A stretch of DNA of 64,000 nt from Rotaria sp. Silwood1 (Eukaryota; Rotifera; Eurotatoria; Philodinida; Philodinidae). Both the position numbers and the translations under genes were made by a program. The DNA is taken from contig CAJNOP010000702.1 in the NCBI GenBank assembly GCA_905250075.1, positions 26,417 through 90,416 of the forward strand, written 5' to 3'. The notes beneath the pieces are model-generated. The model saw only the letters and a list, made by a program, of their open reading frames with translations, searched no databases and had not been told where the DNA came from. Shown piece after piece: positions 12,120 through 26,013 of this stretch (positions are counted from its first letter, which is position 1; the number at the start of each line of letters is the position of its first letter).

Positions 12120-12606
12120 AGTGAAACATCTTGTAAGCAAGATCTTGGCTCTTGTACCAAGATCTTAATATCTTGTGACAAGACCTTGGTCAAGATACAA
12201 GGCATAGAAATGTTAACAGATCTTGACTTGATTGTATCTGTTACGGATGATTTTGCTACTGCTTCGAGCTAGATTGTTCCGAATCATTTAAGAAAACATG
12301 ATCTTCATTCAAGAGTGTTCATGAGGATGACGATTTTGAACGGTTTTCGAACTGACCATTAGTCTCTAATTTGGCTTCTTGTGTTTGCAGCAGCGATCTG
12401 ATTCAAGATTTATATTCAGCGTCAAATTTTAAATTTTACTTCGGATTGACTATCTCGTTAATATTTAGAGTCATCCATAAGCGACTTTTAGTAATTATTT
12501 CTGAGCACGGATATTTCAGCTAAGCTCTTATAGATCTATATGTAAGATTTGTTAACATTTCTGTACCTTGTATCTTGGCTAAAATCTTGGTTCGAAAATG
12601 TTGCAT
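12120..12606. repeat. Inverted-repeat element with AAGATCTTGG motifs, about 490 bp
   Basis: The left part (12120-12225) carries several AAGATCTTGG/CCAAGATCTT words and the block GATACAAGGCATAGAAATG followed by TTAACAGATCTT. The right part (12542-12606) contains the reverse complement of the same block (GTTAACATTTCTGTACCTTG, then TATCTTGGC). The centre is unique. It looks like a small foldback or MITE-type element; no coding capacity. Confidence 0.55.
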
Positions 12607-12842
12607 TAGGGCGTACATCACATTGTCAAAACTTTCAATTGAAGGTAATCGGGGCATATTTGTCATTACTATTTATTGCAGAGTTATCATCATTTATTTT
12701 GCATCAGTGTTTTTGATATTCTAAATATGAATAACAAAGGTACAGCAGTATGATGCGAATTTTAATACAGAATTAGGCTTGCGGGAAAAGAATTGATAAC
12801 AACCAATTGGATAGAGAACAAAATACTGAAATATCACAGACA

Positions 12843-13117
12843 TCACAGTTTTTGCCGAAGGTTATTAAAATGATCTTCAATCTCTTTTGTTCCAGAATCA
12901 TCAGGTTCAAGAGCATGATGAGTAATATTGCGAACTCGCTTAGCATATTCGATAGTTGTTTCATATTCACAAAGTTTATCTAATAATATTGAAATGCTAT
13001 AAAAACCAGTAATCAATGATGGATCATCGAATGGAAGAGATTTTTTGTTCAAGATCAAGTACTTTTTCATTATATGATAGTGCAGCTGAATAGTCTTTCA
13101 ATAATGCATATAATTCC
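12843..13117 (-). pseudogene. TPR (kinesin-light-chain-like) terminal exon with a frameshift
   Basis: From a possible acceptor at 13118 the minus strand reads ELYALLKDYSAALSYNEKVLDLEQK in one frame, then continues as KSLPFDDPSLITGFYSIS and KLCEYETTIEYAKR in the next frame, ending in RQKL at 12843. This is the Ala-Leu-x-Tyr-x-Glu-Lys and Lys-Ser-Leu-Pro spacing of tandem tetratricopeptide repeats, very common in rotifer genomes. The switch is at a run of six T on the plus strand (13041-13046), so one base is extra, either a real break or a sequencing error. No upstream exons were found; it is at best a 3' fragment. Confidence 0.6.
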
Positions 13118-13260
13118 CTAATAAACAGAAATACAAAATAAATTTTTTGTCGAGAGCATCTCATTGCAAAATCATACTAATTATTTGATGTGTGTAGACG
13201 GATTCTATAATATAGGATTTGTTCATATCGTTCAAGTACTTTATTTAAAAATAATAGATT

Positions 13261-14571
<1,311 letters not shown>

Positions 14572-15485
14572 ATTTTAAAAGTAATAGTTTCTAAAATTTA
14601 AGAAATAACAACGAATACTACATGTTTAGAAATGTTTACAATAATATTTAATAGGATGTACAAATTTTTATCGAGGTAGACTAATTCAGGTGTTTATTCA
14701 TATCTATCGTGCAGAGAACATCAGTTTATATAAATAATGATAAGAATGAAAGATAAAGAAAAGAGGCAAAAAATGAGTCAACCTTTAACAAAATAAAGGT
14801 ACAGATAACGGCTTGCTGCGTTATCAACAAAGAGAATGTGGATGATGATAAGTGAGCAACCTACCAGATATTTTTGTATACGGAATATAATTTTAAAAGA
14901 AATGCTAATCGTAAATTTAACTTTATCATTGATATTATTCTGGCATACTGGAATTATAATCATGGCAAATTTCATATATCTGATCAGATATAAAGTTCCG
15001 ACAAAAATTATCCGTACGGATGCTTCCTTTGATCGAACATAGACAAAATATCAATCTTTATAGCTACTTGAATGGGTTCACCTATTAGTACTCTTTTCAC
15101 TTCATGCAAAAATAATGAAAGTACTTAATAGTTATTGTTTTGGATCGAAATAATTACATGAAGTTTTTGCAGATTTCAGTTAGCGAAAGTAAAACGTTGG
15201 ACAAAATGAATATGATATTCACAATCAACATCAAAAACTAAGCCCTCTTACGTGTATGTCAAACGTTTTTGAAAAATTTTTTCATCGAAACGGTCTCATG
15301 TGGTCATTATCAGGGCTGACTGAAAAAGTGAAAATTCTGTGGATTCGAGTTTTTCTTGGAAACCTGCTCTCATGAACCGCTGTTGGCTCTCCAAGTGGTT
15401 GTATTATGTACACAGTCTAATTCTCTATTGACTGGTGCTCTATTCAAGCGTACATCGACCAGAAAATAAGGGTTTGACTCGAAGC
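14572..15485. other. Intergenic, no gene seen
   Basis: AT-rich spacer between the dioxygenase start and a TGTGGG locus. Short overlapping frames on both strands (14778-15042) show no domain character. Confidence 0.45.
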
Positions 15486-15613
15486 GGTGTAGAGTGTGGA
15501 TGTGGATTTGGATGGACTGAAGATTAACACAAATATCCACAACACACCTACACCCACACCCCACACCGGCACACCCCACACCCCACACCCACACACATCC
15601 CACACCCGACACA
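15486..15613. repeat. TGTGGG/CCCACA head-to-head tract
   Basis: A short, diverged G side (GTGTAGAGTGTGGATGTGG) is followed by a spacer of about 25 bases and a longer C side (CACACCTACACCCACACCCC and more) ending near 15613. G-then-C order. It lies 130 bases beyond the stop codon of the CASTOR-type channel gene. Confidence 0.75.
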
Positions 15614-15674
15614 CTTCAGTGACCATTGAGTTCCATCATATAAAAAACTTTTTGTAAAAGAAATATATTTATAA

Positions 15675-15780
15675 TAGTACCATTGTTATTCGGACCGGGC
15701 CGGGCTCTAATAGAGTGGAAGTTGGGCCGGGTCGGACCATCAAAAATTGGCCTGTTTCAAGGCCTGGGTCCCATTACTGT
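15675..15780. repeat. GC-rich GGGCCGGGC repeat overlapping the channel gene's last codons
   Basis: A block with GGACCGGGCCGGGC and TTGGGCCGGGTCGGACC, unlike the AT-rich surroundings and similar to the subterminal sequence of the hAT-type element at 55479-56265. It reaches into the predicted C terminus of the channel gene (stop at 15740), so the last dozen residues are probably encoded by the repeat. It is probably a fragment of the same repeat family. Confidence 0.55.
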
Positions 15781-18538
15781 AATTTACCGCTAAAAGCTGT
15801 TCGGTATTTAAGATATGGGTACTATGTGGAGCAGATGACATAAAGTTTTCAGCTAAAATAATAATTTTATCATTTTGTGAAAATATAATTTGTTCTTCTT
15901 TATCTGGATTTAAAACAATTCCAAAAAATCTTGTTTCATCATGTAAATATTTCATTAATCTATAACCAATTGCTAAACATTGATATTTTAATGTTTCTTG
16001 TAAAATTTGATAATAACTAATTGGTGTTTCTAGTGGAACGAACATTGATGCTAAACATAAATAAATCTCAGGACCATCAGCTGTTAATAAAACATCATAA
16101 ACTTTTTTTATATTTTTATTTTCAGATAATTGTGAAATATATTTTGATATTAAATTTGGACTAACAATAAAATCATCGGCACATGTTGTATTTGCTAATT
16201 GACAATTACGTATATCATACATTTCTGCTACTATACTAAATGTTTTTTCATTATTTGATTTATCAATAATATTTTGTAAATATAATAAACAAATTAAACA
16301 TTCAGCATCAGCTTCTTCAATTAAATTTTGTTGTTCACTTTCTTCATTTGCTAATAACATAACATAATCATAAGAAAATAAATTTAATTTTTCTAAATCA
16401 AACTTATTTGTTAAACTTCCAGAATGTACAAATATTTTTTGTTCTGTTAATTCATTAACTAATTGTTCATTTATAAATTGTGTTATTGTATCAGAATTTG
16501 TTAATATATGTAGTTCACTACCACGAGCAACATAAGTATCCAATTCTTTAGCAATCAATGGAGCTTTATTATTCCATCCGAGTAGAAGATTTTGTTCAAT
16601 TCTTTTTGTTGCTCGTTTAGTCATAGGATTTGATAATAAAACTGTATTATGATTAATTAATGATGATGATGTTGATCCTGAATATGCATTATTAATACGT
16701 AACCAATAATCGGATGATAATATAATTTTATCATCATCTTCAGCAATAACAATAATTTGATCATCAATATTTATTATTGTATTTAATCGAGGAAATATTT
16801 TAACTGTTCCATCGGATAACATCAATCCAATTACTGAACATTTATTATATGAAAATACAGCATCATAAAATGTTCTACCAATAAGTGCACTTTCATGTTT
16901 AAAATAAATTTCATCATTTTGAAATGATAATAAAGTTGTTAATATTATACTTAAACCACTTTGTCGACATGATTGAGCTATAATACGTGCAATTATTTCA
17001 TCGGCATAGACAAATAATGCTTCATCTCCGCCTAAAACAAAAAACAAAAATTTTATTTTTTACCATTAAACAGTTCTGCGAACAAAGCTAAGTTATTCGT
17101 TTTATTATTCATTTGACATTGGACAACAACTTATGTATTCGAGCGAAGTACTTATATAAGAACAAGATGAGTAAAACATGTAAAAAAAAATATTTCAATG
17201 TATAAAAACTAATAAAAACCTGCAATCATTGCCGCTTCTAAATTAATTCGTTCTTTTATTTCGGCTACAATATGAAAATTAATGTTATTTCGTCGTGGAT
17301 TATTTCTAATTGCTAATATTGTTTTTATCATTCTAACATCAGGATTGTTTATTTCCGGTGCCAGTATAATTATTGATCGTGCTTGATTAAGACTCAATTT
17401 ATTTAAACTATTGATCTAAAATTAATAAAATATAATGCAATGATTTATTTATGATATTTAGATATAGACAATAAAATAGAAAATTGAACAAAAAATTCTC
17501 TTCAGTATTCATTATTACGAAAGAGACACAGCAAACAATTATATGAGCGTTGTCCAAAAAAAAAGATTCGAATCAATGTTTTCTGGTTTTCGATTAGAAT
17601 TTTTGGAAAAAATATTTTTTTAATTATTAGAGTACTTGGAAAATATTCTTTAAATGAATTTTTATAGTCTACAAGATGACCGAATAAGGAAGAAAAAATG
17701 GAAGTGCACACTGCAGTCGGAATATTATTATTTTTTCATTGTCATACTATTAGTAAAAGGGAGAGACAAAAAGAAGAGCATGTGCCAAAAACAAAACAAT
17801 TTTTTGTATTTTTAACATACCGACATTGGATTACCATTTCTATAAATAATTCTTGTATTTCTTGAATTATTTATTTTATCTTTAATCATATATTGAACTT
17901 CACTATTATCTTTTGATGTCAAAATAACAATTGAAGGATTACGTTGATTTTCATTTGCAATAATTAATTCATTAATAATATCAAATATTTTTGGTGACCA
18001 TCCTAAAATTACTAAACACAAAAAAGAAGAAAGAGAGACAAATTTTTTAAGTTTGAATATTTAATCAATTTAATTTATAAATTTTACTTGTATGATTCTT
18101 TTCAATAACTGTTGTACGTCCTTTTCTTAATTCATTTAATTTTTCATCCATAAAAGTTACAATTGTACCAATTAATACTGCAACAATAACAAGACCACAA
18201 AGTATAACAATTCCAGATATAATTCGATTTTTTAAACCTTCATCTTCTGCTGCTGCACATGGATCAAGTATACGTGTAAATGTTTGCCATAATGCATCTT
18301 CATAATCATCTGTTTCTTCAGTATAATAATAAATTATACTAAATATTAATATAATAAATACACTTATAATAGTTAATAATGGAATAATAAAAATTAAACC
18401 ATGAGCAAATAGATTATCAAATTTATATTTTATATATGAACAAATATATTTTAATATTTTATTATCATTATTTGAACGAGATGTATTACCGTTTGTCGAT
18501 GTTATTTGCATTTCTTTATTAGTTACATAATATTTCAA
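15740..18538 (-). CDS. CASTOR/POLLUX (SYM8)-type ion channel, 709 aa
   Basis: Exons 18538-18088, 18011-17821, 17415-17220, 17031-15740; GT/AG junctions and phases all agree (2130 bases). Residues 46-71 and 106-130 are membrane helices flanking a pore-loop-like ALWQTFTRILDP (82-93). Then come the family hallmark NELRKGRT (135-142), IILGWSPK in the first RCK/Rossmann domain, QARSIIILAPE, AGGDEALFVYADEIIARI, and a second LLLGWNNKAPLI in the second RCK domain. In land plants CASTOR and POLLUX are nuclear-envelope cation channels of symbiosis signalling; bacterial members are shorter two-helix proteins, which this resembles. The role in an animal is unknown. It is not a gene I expect in animals; four short introns show it has been resident long enough to gain or keep them. 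The C terminus runs into a repeat. Confidence 0.87.
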
Positions 18539-19254
18539 ATAAATTAAACAAAAAAAAAAAATCTAAAATATTAAATAAAGTTTTATATTCTGACATCATT
18601 TTTTTTCGATTTATCATTTCTATCATATTTATAATATTATTCGAGTCATTTCTCATCTATGTCTTTTAATATTTGCAAATAATAAATATACCATCCGACA
18701 AAATTTTAAGAATATTGTTCCCAGACTGAGCATTACGGTAACCAGAAACGACTGTATACGGCCGTTCTCACTTTCAGCAAACCAAAACAAAGCTAAGGCA
18801 TATGATAGCCATCAAGAAGTCTTTAAAGATCTCTTCTACACTCCTCCGTTTATACTCTCAGAAACTCCAGTCCAACCAGGTACAAAAAAAATATCGATAC
18901 AGATCTTTAAAGATCGTTAAAGATATTTTCATTCAAGCACGGTACTTTAATCTCGAAAACGCCTACGGAAAAAGGTATTCTTCTATAAAAGAACTTTCTT
19001 TATCAAAAATATAAATTCAAGCACGAAAGATACCCTAACATCAGGTACTTCAAAGATAAATATTATTAAAGATCTTTTTTTTCTGAACATCGTAATTATC
19101 CCCAAAACCACCTTGAAAACCAGATATCATTCAAAAAAGGTTCCTATGTATGAAAGTAGATTTTTAAGTTTTAAAAATACCTCGGAATGAAGTATTTGAG
19201 TCAAAAAGCGATTTTTAAAGATGGGAAAGATCGTTTCTTTTATGAATAATACTG
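18539..19254. other. Intergenic, repeat-like AT-rich sequence
   Basis: Contains repeated words such as AGATCTTTAAAGAT (18820-19070) and the first diverged part of the tandem repeat that follows. The 70-codon plus frame at 18802 is unlikely to be a gene. Confidence 0.4.
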
Positions 19255-19700
19255 CTTAAAAATCGACTTTTCATACGTGTTACTTCTACCTATTCTTCAA
19301 CTCGAAAGAGCGCGAACATGTGATACACCCCTATATATAGGGTGGGTTGAATCTCAAAAGACTAAAAAAGATGATTTTTCGATCAAATAATGCTGCTTAA
19401 AAATCGATTTTTCATACTTGTTACTGCTAGTTGTTTTGCAATTCAAATGAGCTCTAACACGTGGTGCACCCCTATGTATTTGGTAGGCAGAATCTCAAAA
19501 AGACTAAAAAAGATCATTTTTCTATTGAATAATATTGCTTAAAAATCGATTTTTCATACTTGTTACTGCTAGTCGTTTTGCAACTCAAATGAGCCCTAAC
19601 ACATGGTGCACCCGTATATGTAGGATAGGCAGAGTCTAGAAAAGAATGAAAAATCGCGATTGTTTGATGGTATTATCAATACCTGAAAACCGATTTTTAT
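19255..19700. repeat. Tandem repeat, about 142-bp unit
   Basis: The block CTTAAAAATCGATTTTTCAT recurs at 19255, 19396 and 19538 with a diverged fourth start near 19682, giving a period of 141-142 bases. Each unit also contains TGGTGCACCCCTAT-like and CAGAATCTCAAAA-like blocks in the same order. Copies 2 and 3 are the most alike. The unit is satellite-like and near nucleosome length. Confidence 0.8.
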
Positions 19701-20100
19701 TCTAATAGTGGACAGTTTTAGTCTAACTTTTGTGCGTTTGTTACCTGTGTACTCAGTGTGAATATATTTTTTTATGTGTGCTATTTGTGATATTGTTTGT
19801 AAGATGGGTGTCTTGTACGAGGAACTTGCGGTGTACGAACGAAAATCGAGCAGATGAGACCGTTGGAAAGATGTTTGATTTGATAGAAGTATTGCTCATA
19901 TCAGACAATAGAACTGGAAAGTCATGCTCGACTTTATGGAAATGCAAGTGCTTTTAACTGTCAACTGGTACACTTGATCATGAAAGTATACCATTTATAT
20001 TGAACAATAGTAATTCCCTAACATTAGCGATCTTTTTGCGATGAAATACGATAAAAAAAATAGTGTTTTTGTATCAGACCGTTTTCAGCAGACACAAAAA
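19701..20100. other. Intergenic, no gene seen
   Basis: Overlapping frames occur on both strands at 19730-19957, but neither has domain character. Confidence 0.4.
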
Positions 20101-20460
20101 GTGTGTCGCGATGTTATGCGATGAACGTATATAGTCGGCGTAGTGTTACAGAAGTCTTACACAGTTGCTTTTTACGGTCAATGTTTACAATTGCCGTAGT
20201 ATGCTGTAAAGAATCATGTACGCCTGTTGTAAACGGCCACCGCAAAGGGCTGACGTATACGATGCCTTACATTGTTTTCTGACCAAAGTATACAGCCATC
20301 GTATTGTTATGGTAGTGCTTTATGATGAACTTTCACGAACACTGTGTACGGTTGCCGTAATATGCTGTAAAGCATCGTTTACTGCTGCTGTAAATGGCTA
20401 ACGTAAACAGTCGCCGTTATTCGCCATGTTTGGTCAGTGAACGACCGTTTACAGCCGAGC
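20101..20460. repeat. Degenerate repeat rich in TGCCGTA/TACGGCA words
   Basis: Two copies, about 155 bases apart, of GCCGTAGTATGCTGTAAAG followed by a GTAAACGGC-like block (near 20193 and 20350), plus scattered partial copies such as AACAGTCGCCGTTATTCGCC. Similar CGTATATAGTC and GTCGTTTATAGTCG words appear at 53690-53830. Probably an old interspersed repeat. Confidence 0.45.
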
Positions 20461-21270
20461 AGGTTTGATCTGGGTTGCTTTATTGCATTCGTTTCGTATG
20501 TTAATACTTAGTATTGTCGTCAAGATTTTACATGAAAATGTTAAGTGATTCTATTGAAATATACGCGCATTTTTTTATACAACTAGTAGCTGGCAACTGT
20601 TTAGATCGTTTTTTCATTTATTTAAAACGTGTGTTTGTTTAGTACAATCTATTTTTAAATCTTTAAAAAAAGATATACCACCACGACAAGGTGCAGGCTT
20701 CTTCTTTTTAACAAAATATCGAGACATATATATACGTATATTCGTCTATTCGTCAATGGGAATTATTACTTATCAGTATTTTTCATATGTTTATAATATG
20801 AACAATTTTTTAAGTGGGCACAATAGAAGTTTTTCTCTACTTGTCTTCAGGTTTTCCTTTCTTGAGGACACATAATCTTATGGTTGTAGATGATCCTTAT
20901 AACCTTGTACAAGACACATTTTACGCAAATAAAGTTTTCAATATAATAATAATATTACCAAAACATTCTTTGTCATTATTACCAAATCAACAACCAAAAT
21001 CACGAACCGACAACAAAAATCAGTTTTTTAAATTCTAATTCGGTCTTTTTTCGAAAAATTTAAAATTTACTCCGATAATTGTATCATGCATCTATGTTTT
21101 TACAATTTTACCAAATCTACCTCAATTTATATTTTATATGCATAAACGCAAATGACTACCAAAATTTAGAAAAATCAGTATTGTAGTAACTTTATTATTC
21201 ACCAGTCTTATTATTTATTACCTTAATTACTTTTATTCTTTGAATATAAGTCCAAAATCAAGTTATAAAC
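20461..21270. other. Intergenic, no gene seen
   Basis: AT-rich; nothing recognisable. Confidence 0.4.
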
Positions 21271-21359
21271 AATATAGAGTAACTGGAGGTAAATGTATAG
21301 AAAAAAATAGTAAACTTCGGTATATTTTTCTATACATTTACCCCCAGTTACTCTATATC
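21271..21359. repeat. Near-perfect hairpin, arms of about 35 bases
   Basis: ATATAGAGTAACTGGAGGTA at 21272 and the following AATGTATAGAAAAA are mirrored by TTTTTCTATACATTTACCCC and CAGTTACTCTATAT ending at 21358. There are only one or two mismatches over 35 bases and a loop of about 15 bases. An isolated hairpin with this identity suggests a recent palindromic MITE, or a fold-back copy. Confidence 0.75.
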
Positions 21360-24300
21360 TCCTTTTATGACATATCAAGCCGTGTTCTCATAGCGATATA
21401 AGATCAATTTATAGATGTTTCACTACTCTACACTGACCAAAGAAACAATTGGTTACCTAACTGCATGTAGTTTAAGTGATTTTTCGAATTTGAAAAGAAC
21501 AAAAGTGTTTTAAAAACATGGCAACATAACACACAAGTACTCATGAATAATGTGATTGAATTTTACAAAAAAACGTTTTGTCAGATTCTTTTTCCGACGT
21601 ACCTACATGACATTCATTAATGATAGTCAAAAAATTTCACGTAATTACAACGCAAATCTCATACTTTTTTTTTTGCACAAGATACCTACTGTCCATGTAT
21701 CATTTACAGTTGCTATTCTACACAAAAAGCAATTTTTTTTTGAACCCAAAAAAAAACGATGGCGAAAATGAATTAGATGTCTTACCTTTTTGCGACAGTG
21801 CTTCTGAAATTTAGTCAAAATCGGTTTGTTTTCCTATTTAAAATTTTCACGATATTTTTTATATTTACTAATTTGTTTAAAAAAAAGGCCCTTTCACATT
21901 AAAATCGACTTCACAGAAAGTAACTATAGAGGAAAATGATGTCATTATTTTACTAAATAATGCACACTATTTATAGACCGCCTTCCTTTGTCGAACTGTA
22001 AGATATTTTCTTAACAGAAAGCAAACAAAAAGAAAAAAACTTGGCGCACAATGCTGAATTACCTAGCACATAAAAAAAGACAGTTTATGAGCGTGTTACA
22101 CACTTAACTGTTCGATTTCTGTTTTTGTCTTAAACACAGAGGGCTGCACAAATACGAGTACATTTTGTACTCTGAACTGGATATGACTCTCAAAAATTCA
22201 GAATTCAAGATTTCACTACATCAAATTCATCCGCACAGCCGCACTCAAGAATTATTTCAATCACTCTCACCCACACTCACTCCCCTCCAGAACGCAAAAT
22301 TTAAGAATTCGTTCCATGTACTGGCATACACTGTCATTATACATGTCACTACATAAGGCAATGATAATACAAATTGTACTTCTACTTGCATATTTGTATA
22401 AAAGTTATAACACAATTTTACCAGAGTTGACTATGGTCTGGTAAGGTCTAGCAAGATCTACTTAGGCTTTCTAGGGTCTTTCCAGTCTTGCTATGAATGT
22501 GTGTCTGTTTCCATCCTCACCTTCATCCTCAGGGAAGAAACTGCGTGTGTATGTACTTTCACTCTCATCCTCAAGAAGATCCTAATAGACCCTAGTAGAC
22601 CTTAGCAAATAGTATCAAAAGTATTGGTAAATGTGATGAAAACTGAATTAGTTTAAAAGTCATTATTTTTGAATTACTTCATAATTGATTTACGTCATCC
22701 AATGTATTTGTTAGAAGGTCTGTTTCATACTGAAGACGTTTTCGTGCTTTGGATTTTCTACCGCATTAAGATAACGGATGCAAGTCTCACGTCACTTACA
22801 TTTATTATGTGTATGATTGATGTTATCTGTGGTACGTCACGCTGTTCAGAATATTTCTACGGGTGACAACACCAAAACTGCGGTCGATCGATAGATCCGC
22901 AAAGTCACCCAGGAATGCTTCTTTTTGATAGCTCGCATGTTGTAAAAACATGATTAACAAAGCTACAGAACATAGAAACTCGAAATTGAGTCAAAGAAGA
23001 AAATTATGTAAGAACGTGAACTACTAGTATTTAGCTACCAAACTGAAAAGGTTTTTAGACAATTGATTAGGCTTAAAACGAATTGATAGTAGATTGTACC
23101 ACAGTACATGGAATGAATTCTTGAATTCTGGACTCTGGAGCCCTATACATATAGTTGTGAGAGTACATGTTATCGCAGTATATGGGTACGTGAATACATG
23201 AGTGAATAACAGGACAAATTGTACTTGCACTTGCGTATCTCTCTTTTGACCCTAGTTCCAACCATAATTCTAATTGCAATTACTATAAATCACATTTATA
23301 TTTTTAATTCGTACTGGATATTCTTTAGATATAACTCCTGTTTGAGTTGTGACTAGTCTTGATTATATGATGAATAGTCAAATTATAAATAGGACTAAAT
23401 TTTAATTACGACTATTTACGATATGTACAGAATGAGAAAGGATACAGAGATAGAGAGAAAATTAATGGAATGCGATTCACTGTTAAAACAACAACATATA
23501 ATTATTCATCATGAACTTGTCAACTGATTTACTCTCAGCTCTATCAATAACAAACGGTAATGACATTAATAATATTTGTTTAGTTGCTAATCAATCTTCT
23601 ACGGTTATTTACAAATTCACAGACTTTGAATGAATCGTAATATTTATCTATTGTTTTTATTTTCAATACATACGTTGATTTGATTTTGTTTTCATGCAAT
23701 TATTTCAAACAACAATCGTGAAGTTCGAAACTCTCATTGCGTTCCATTTATATGTCGAAGATGAGAAAAGTAATTTATCAATAAAATAGTTTTTTTGTAA
23801 CTGTCTGTCAATTAAGATTCTGATGAAAATGAAGATGCTAATTCGCTGTAAAAATTAAAAATGCTACTTACACAAAATACTATGTATTTCTTAATTCATT
23901 ATAGATGCAGAGGTATCAATCAGTACTCATGCCGAAAATATTTAATCTTAGTTTGATACAAATGGGGTCATAAAAAAATAAGCGTACTTTTATAGTAAAT
24001 CATAAAAAGATTGAATTCTTTTATGTATGAGTGGGTAGAAAATGTGAATATCGTATTTATTTCTCAATTATATGTTCGAAGAACAATGAAGAAAAAAAAC
24101 GAAACAGCGAAAGTAACACAAAAAAGGACAGTTTTGTTTTCCAACAGATCACACAACAAAATATAAAAAGTATTTCTCAAATTCTTTCTTTCACATAAAT
24201 AGGAGGTTTTTCAAAATGTATTCTTTTTTTGCGTTCAACAAATGTTTATAACAAAAAGGCGTATCACCTATTCAATAAGCGGGAACACAATATACGATTT

Positions 24301-24946
24301 AGATTTTCAATAATTACAGATGACGTGTTTTAGGAAATTATAGAATATGATAGAAATTTATTAACCAAAGTTGAAATCGATCATGTTTTTCTTCGAATCG
24401 TATCAATCACTTACAACATATTATCGATAGAATTTCAAAAATATTCTATATGAATTATATTATATTCTTGACGTTTAACACTTTTTTTATCTTTGCTTTT
24501 ATATTTCATTGTCTGTGGTTTGTACAGGAGAAAACCAGTGAAAATTATTGACGACTATACAATGTCATTTCGTCGTCAATTATATTTCATATGGTTATTT
24601 AATACATCAAGCAACATAATTTTTTTATCTGCCAAAAACTTTGCAAAAGTAATTGACAACAAACTTTGATTTTTCAATATCTTGTAAATAAACGGAAATA
24701 GACCAAAAATTAAATAAAATGATGCACCCACATTCGAAAATTACTTATTGCATTGTTCTTCTCTATTTTTACTTTAGTCATTTAATAATTCAATTTCTAA
24801 CGATAAGATGATAAAAACTATATTCTTGCTCTTCAAATTTCTCTATTGCCTTTCACGTTCTGTCGAACGCAGTTCTTATTCGGTCCATCAAACTTCTATG
24901 CCTCTATAGTATATTTAGTCTAAATAAAAACTCTTATATATATATT
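21360..24946. other. Long gene-poor stretch with a few dispersed repeats
   Basis: No gene recognised in 3.6 kb. The block AATTCGTTCCATGTACTG at 22312-22330 has an inverted relative at 23100-23135 (CAGTACATGGAATGAATTC), and both are followed by CAAATTGTACTT-like sequence. About 22440-22620 is rich in TCTAGTAGACC and GGTCTAGCAAG words. The frames of 60-70 codons are dispersed and without character. Confidence 0.4.
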
Positions 24947-26013
24947 CCCCTGATCAAAAATAGTGTCACTTGATATTTTCAATATATCATTACTATAAAT
25001 TAACATTTTGACAAAATTAATTATATATTCTGATAGCCTGCGGAATTCTCTACAACTCTATATGTAGATGCTTTGGATTGCACCTATCCACTAGAAATAA
25101 ATTCAAGTATAGTAAAGGTACCCTCATCATCAGATTCTCCGAAGATGCACTTTTTCTTCTGTTTCATCCGTTTTTTTTTCTTATCTTATTTTTGCATATA
25201 GAAACAAGTTAGTACAAAATTAAGTATGCAATCTGAAAGTGCATCAAAATAGCACTGAAGAGGAAAATTTTGAGATGTCCAAGGGAGATGTGACAGCTTA
25301 TTTTCATACGCATATGTAATCGTTTTTATCTACAGAGCATAAAGGTAAGAATAATGAGTAACGATTGTTTTCTTTCTTTTCAAATGCTATATACGTGATC
25401 GTTCTCTGACTTTTGACTTTTCTTTCTATTTTCTTGCGAATATAATTTAGTTGGATACATCAGTTTATAACGTAGTGTTGTGGATGACTATCCGCCTGTT
25501 GGTCTGGATCTCAATGCTGTTGAGAATGTTTTTGGTCTTGGATGAATCGGTATATGCAAAGGAATTACCCAAACTCTCAACAACATTTAGAGCGTTTAGT
25601 TGAGCAAACATGGAATACGATTCCACAAAAGGTCATACGTGATTATAGAAATAATATACCAAATATTTGTAGTCAAGTAATAGCTAATAATGGCTGGCAA
25701 AGCACAACGTGATAAAGACTTTCAGCTTGCATACTTAATTTTGTACTAACTTGTTTCTATATGCAAAAAAAAGATAAGAAAAAAAAAACGGATGAAACAG
25801 AAGAAAAAGTGCATCTTCGGAGAATATGACGATAAGGGTACCTTTACTGTACTTGAATTTATTTCTAGTGGATAGGTGCAATCCAAAGCATCTATATATA
25901 GAGTTGTAGAGAATTTCACAGACTATCAGAATATATAATTAATTTTCTCAAAATTTTAATTTATAGTAATGATATATTGAAAATATCAAGTGACACGATT
26001 TTTGGTCAGGAGG
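24947..26013. mobile_element. Tc1/mariner-type element, decayed, with TIRs of about 290 bp
   Basis: Left (24947-25240) and right (25710-26013) arms are long imperfect inverted repeats starting CCCTGATCAAAAATAGTGTC on the left and, on the right complement, TCCTGACCAAAAATCGTGTC. The 470-base centre holds a transposase tail on the plus strand: GLDLNAVENVF, the D34E-type signature that normally reads S-P-D-L-N-P-I-E-N-V, then after a frameshift RNYPNSQQHLERLVEQTW, NTIPQKVIRDY and VIANNGWQS. Most of the transposase, including the first catalytic Asp, is missing, so the element cannot move by itself. Flanking TA-rich sequence fits TA target preference. Confidence 0.8.
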
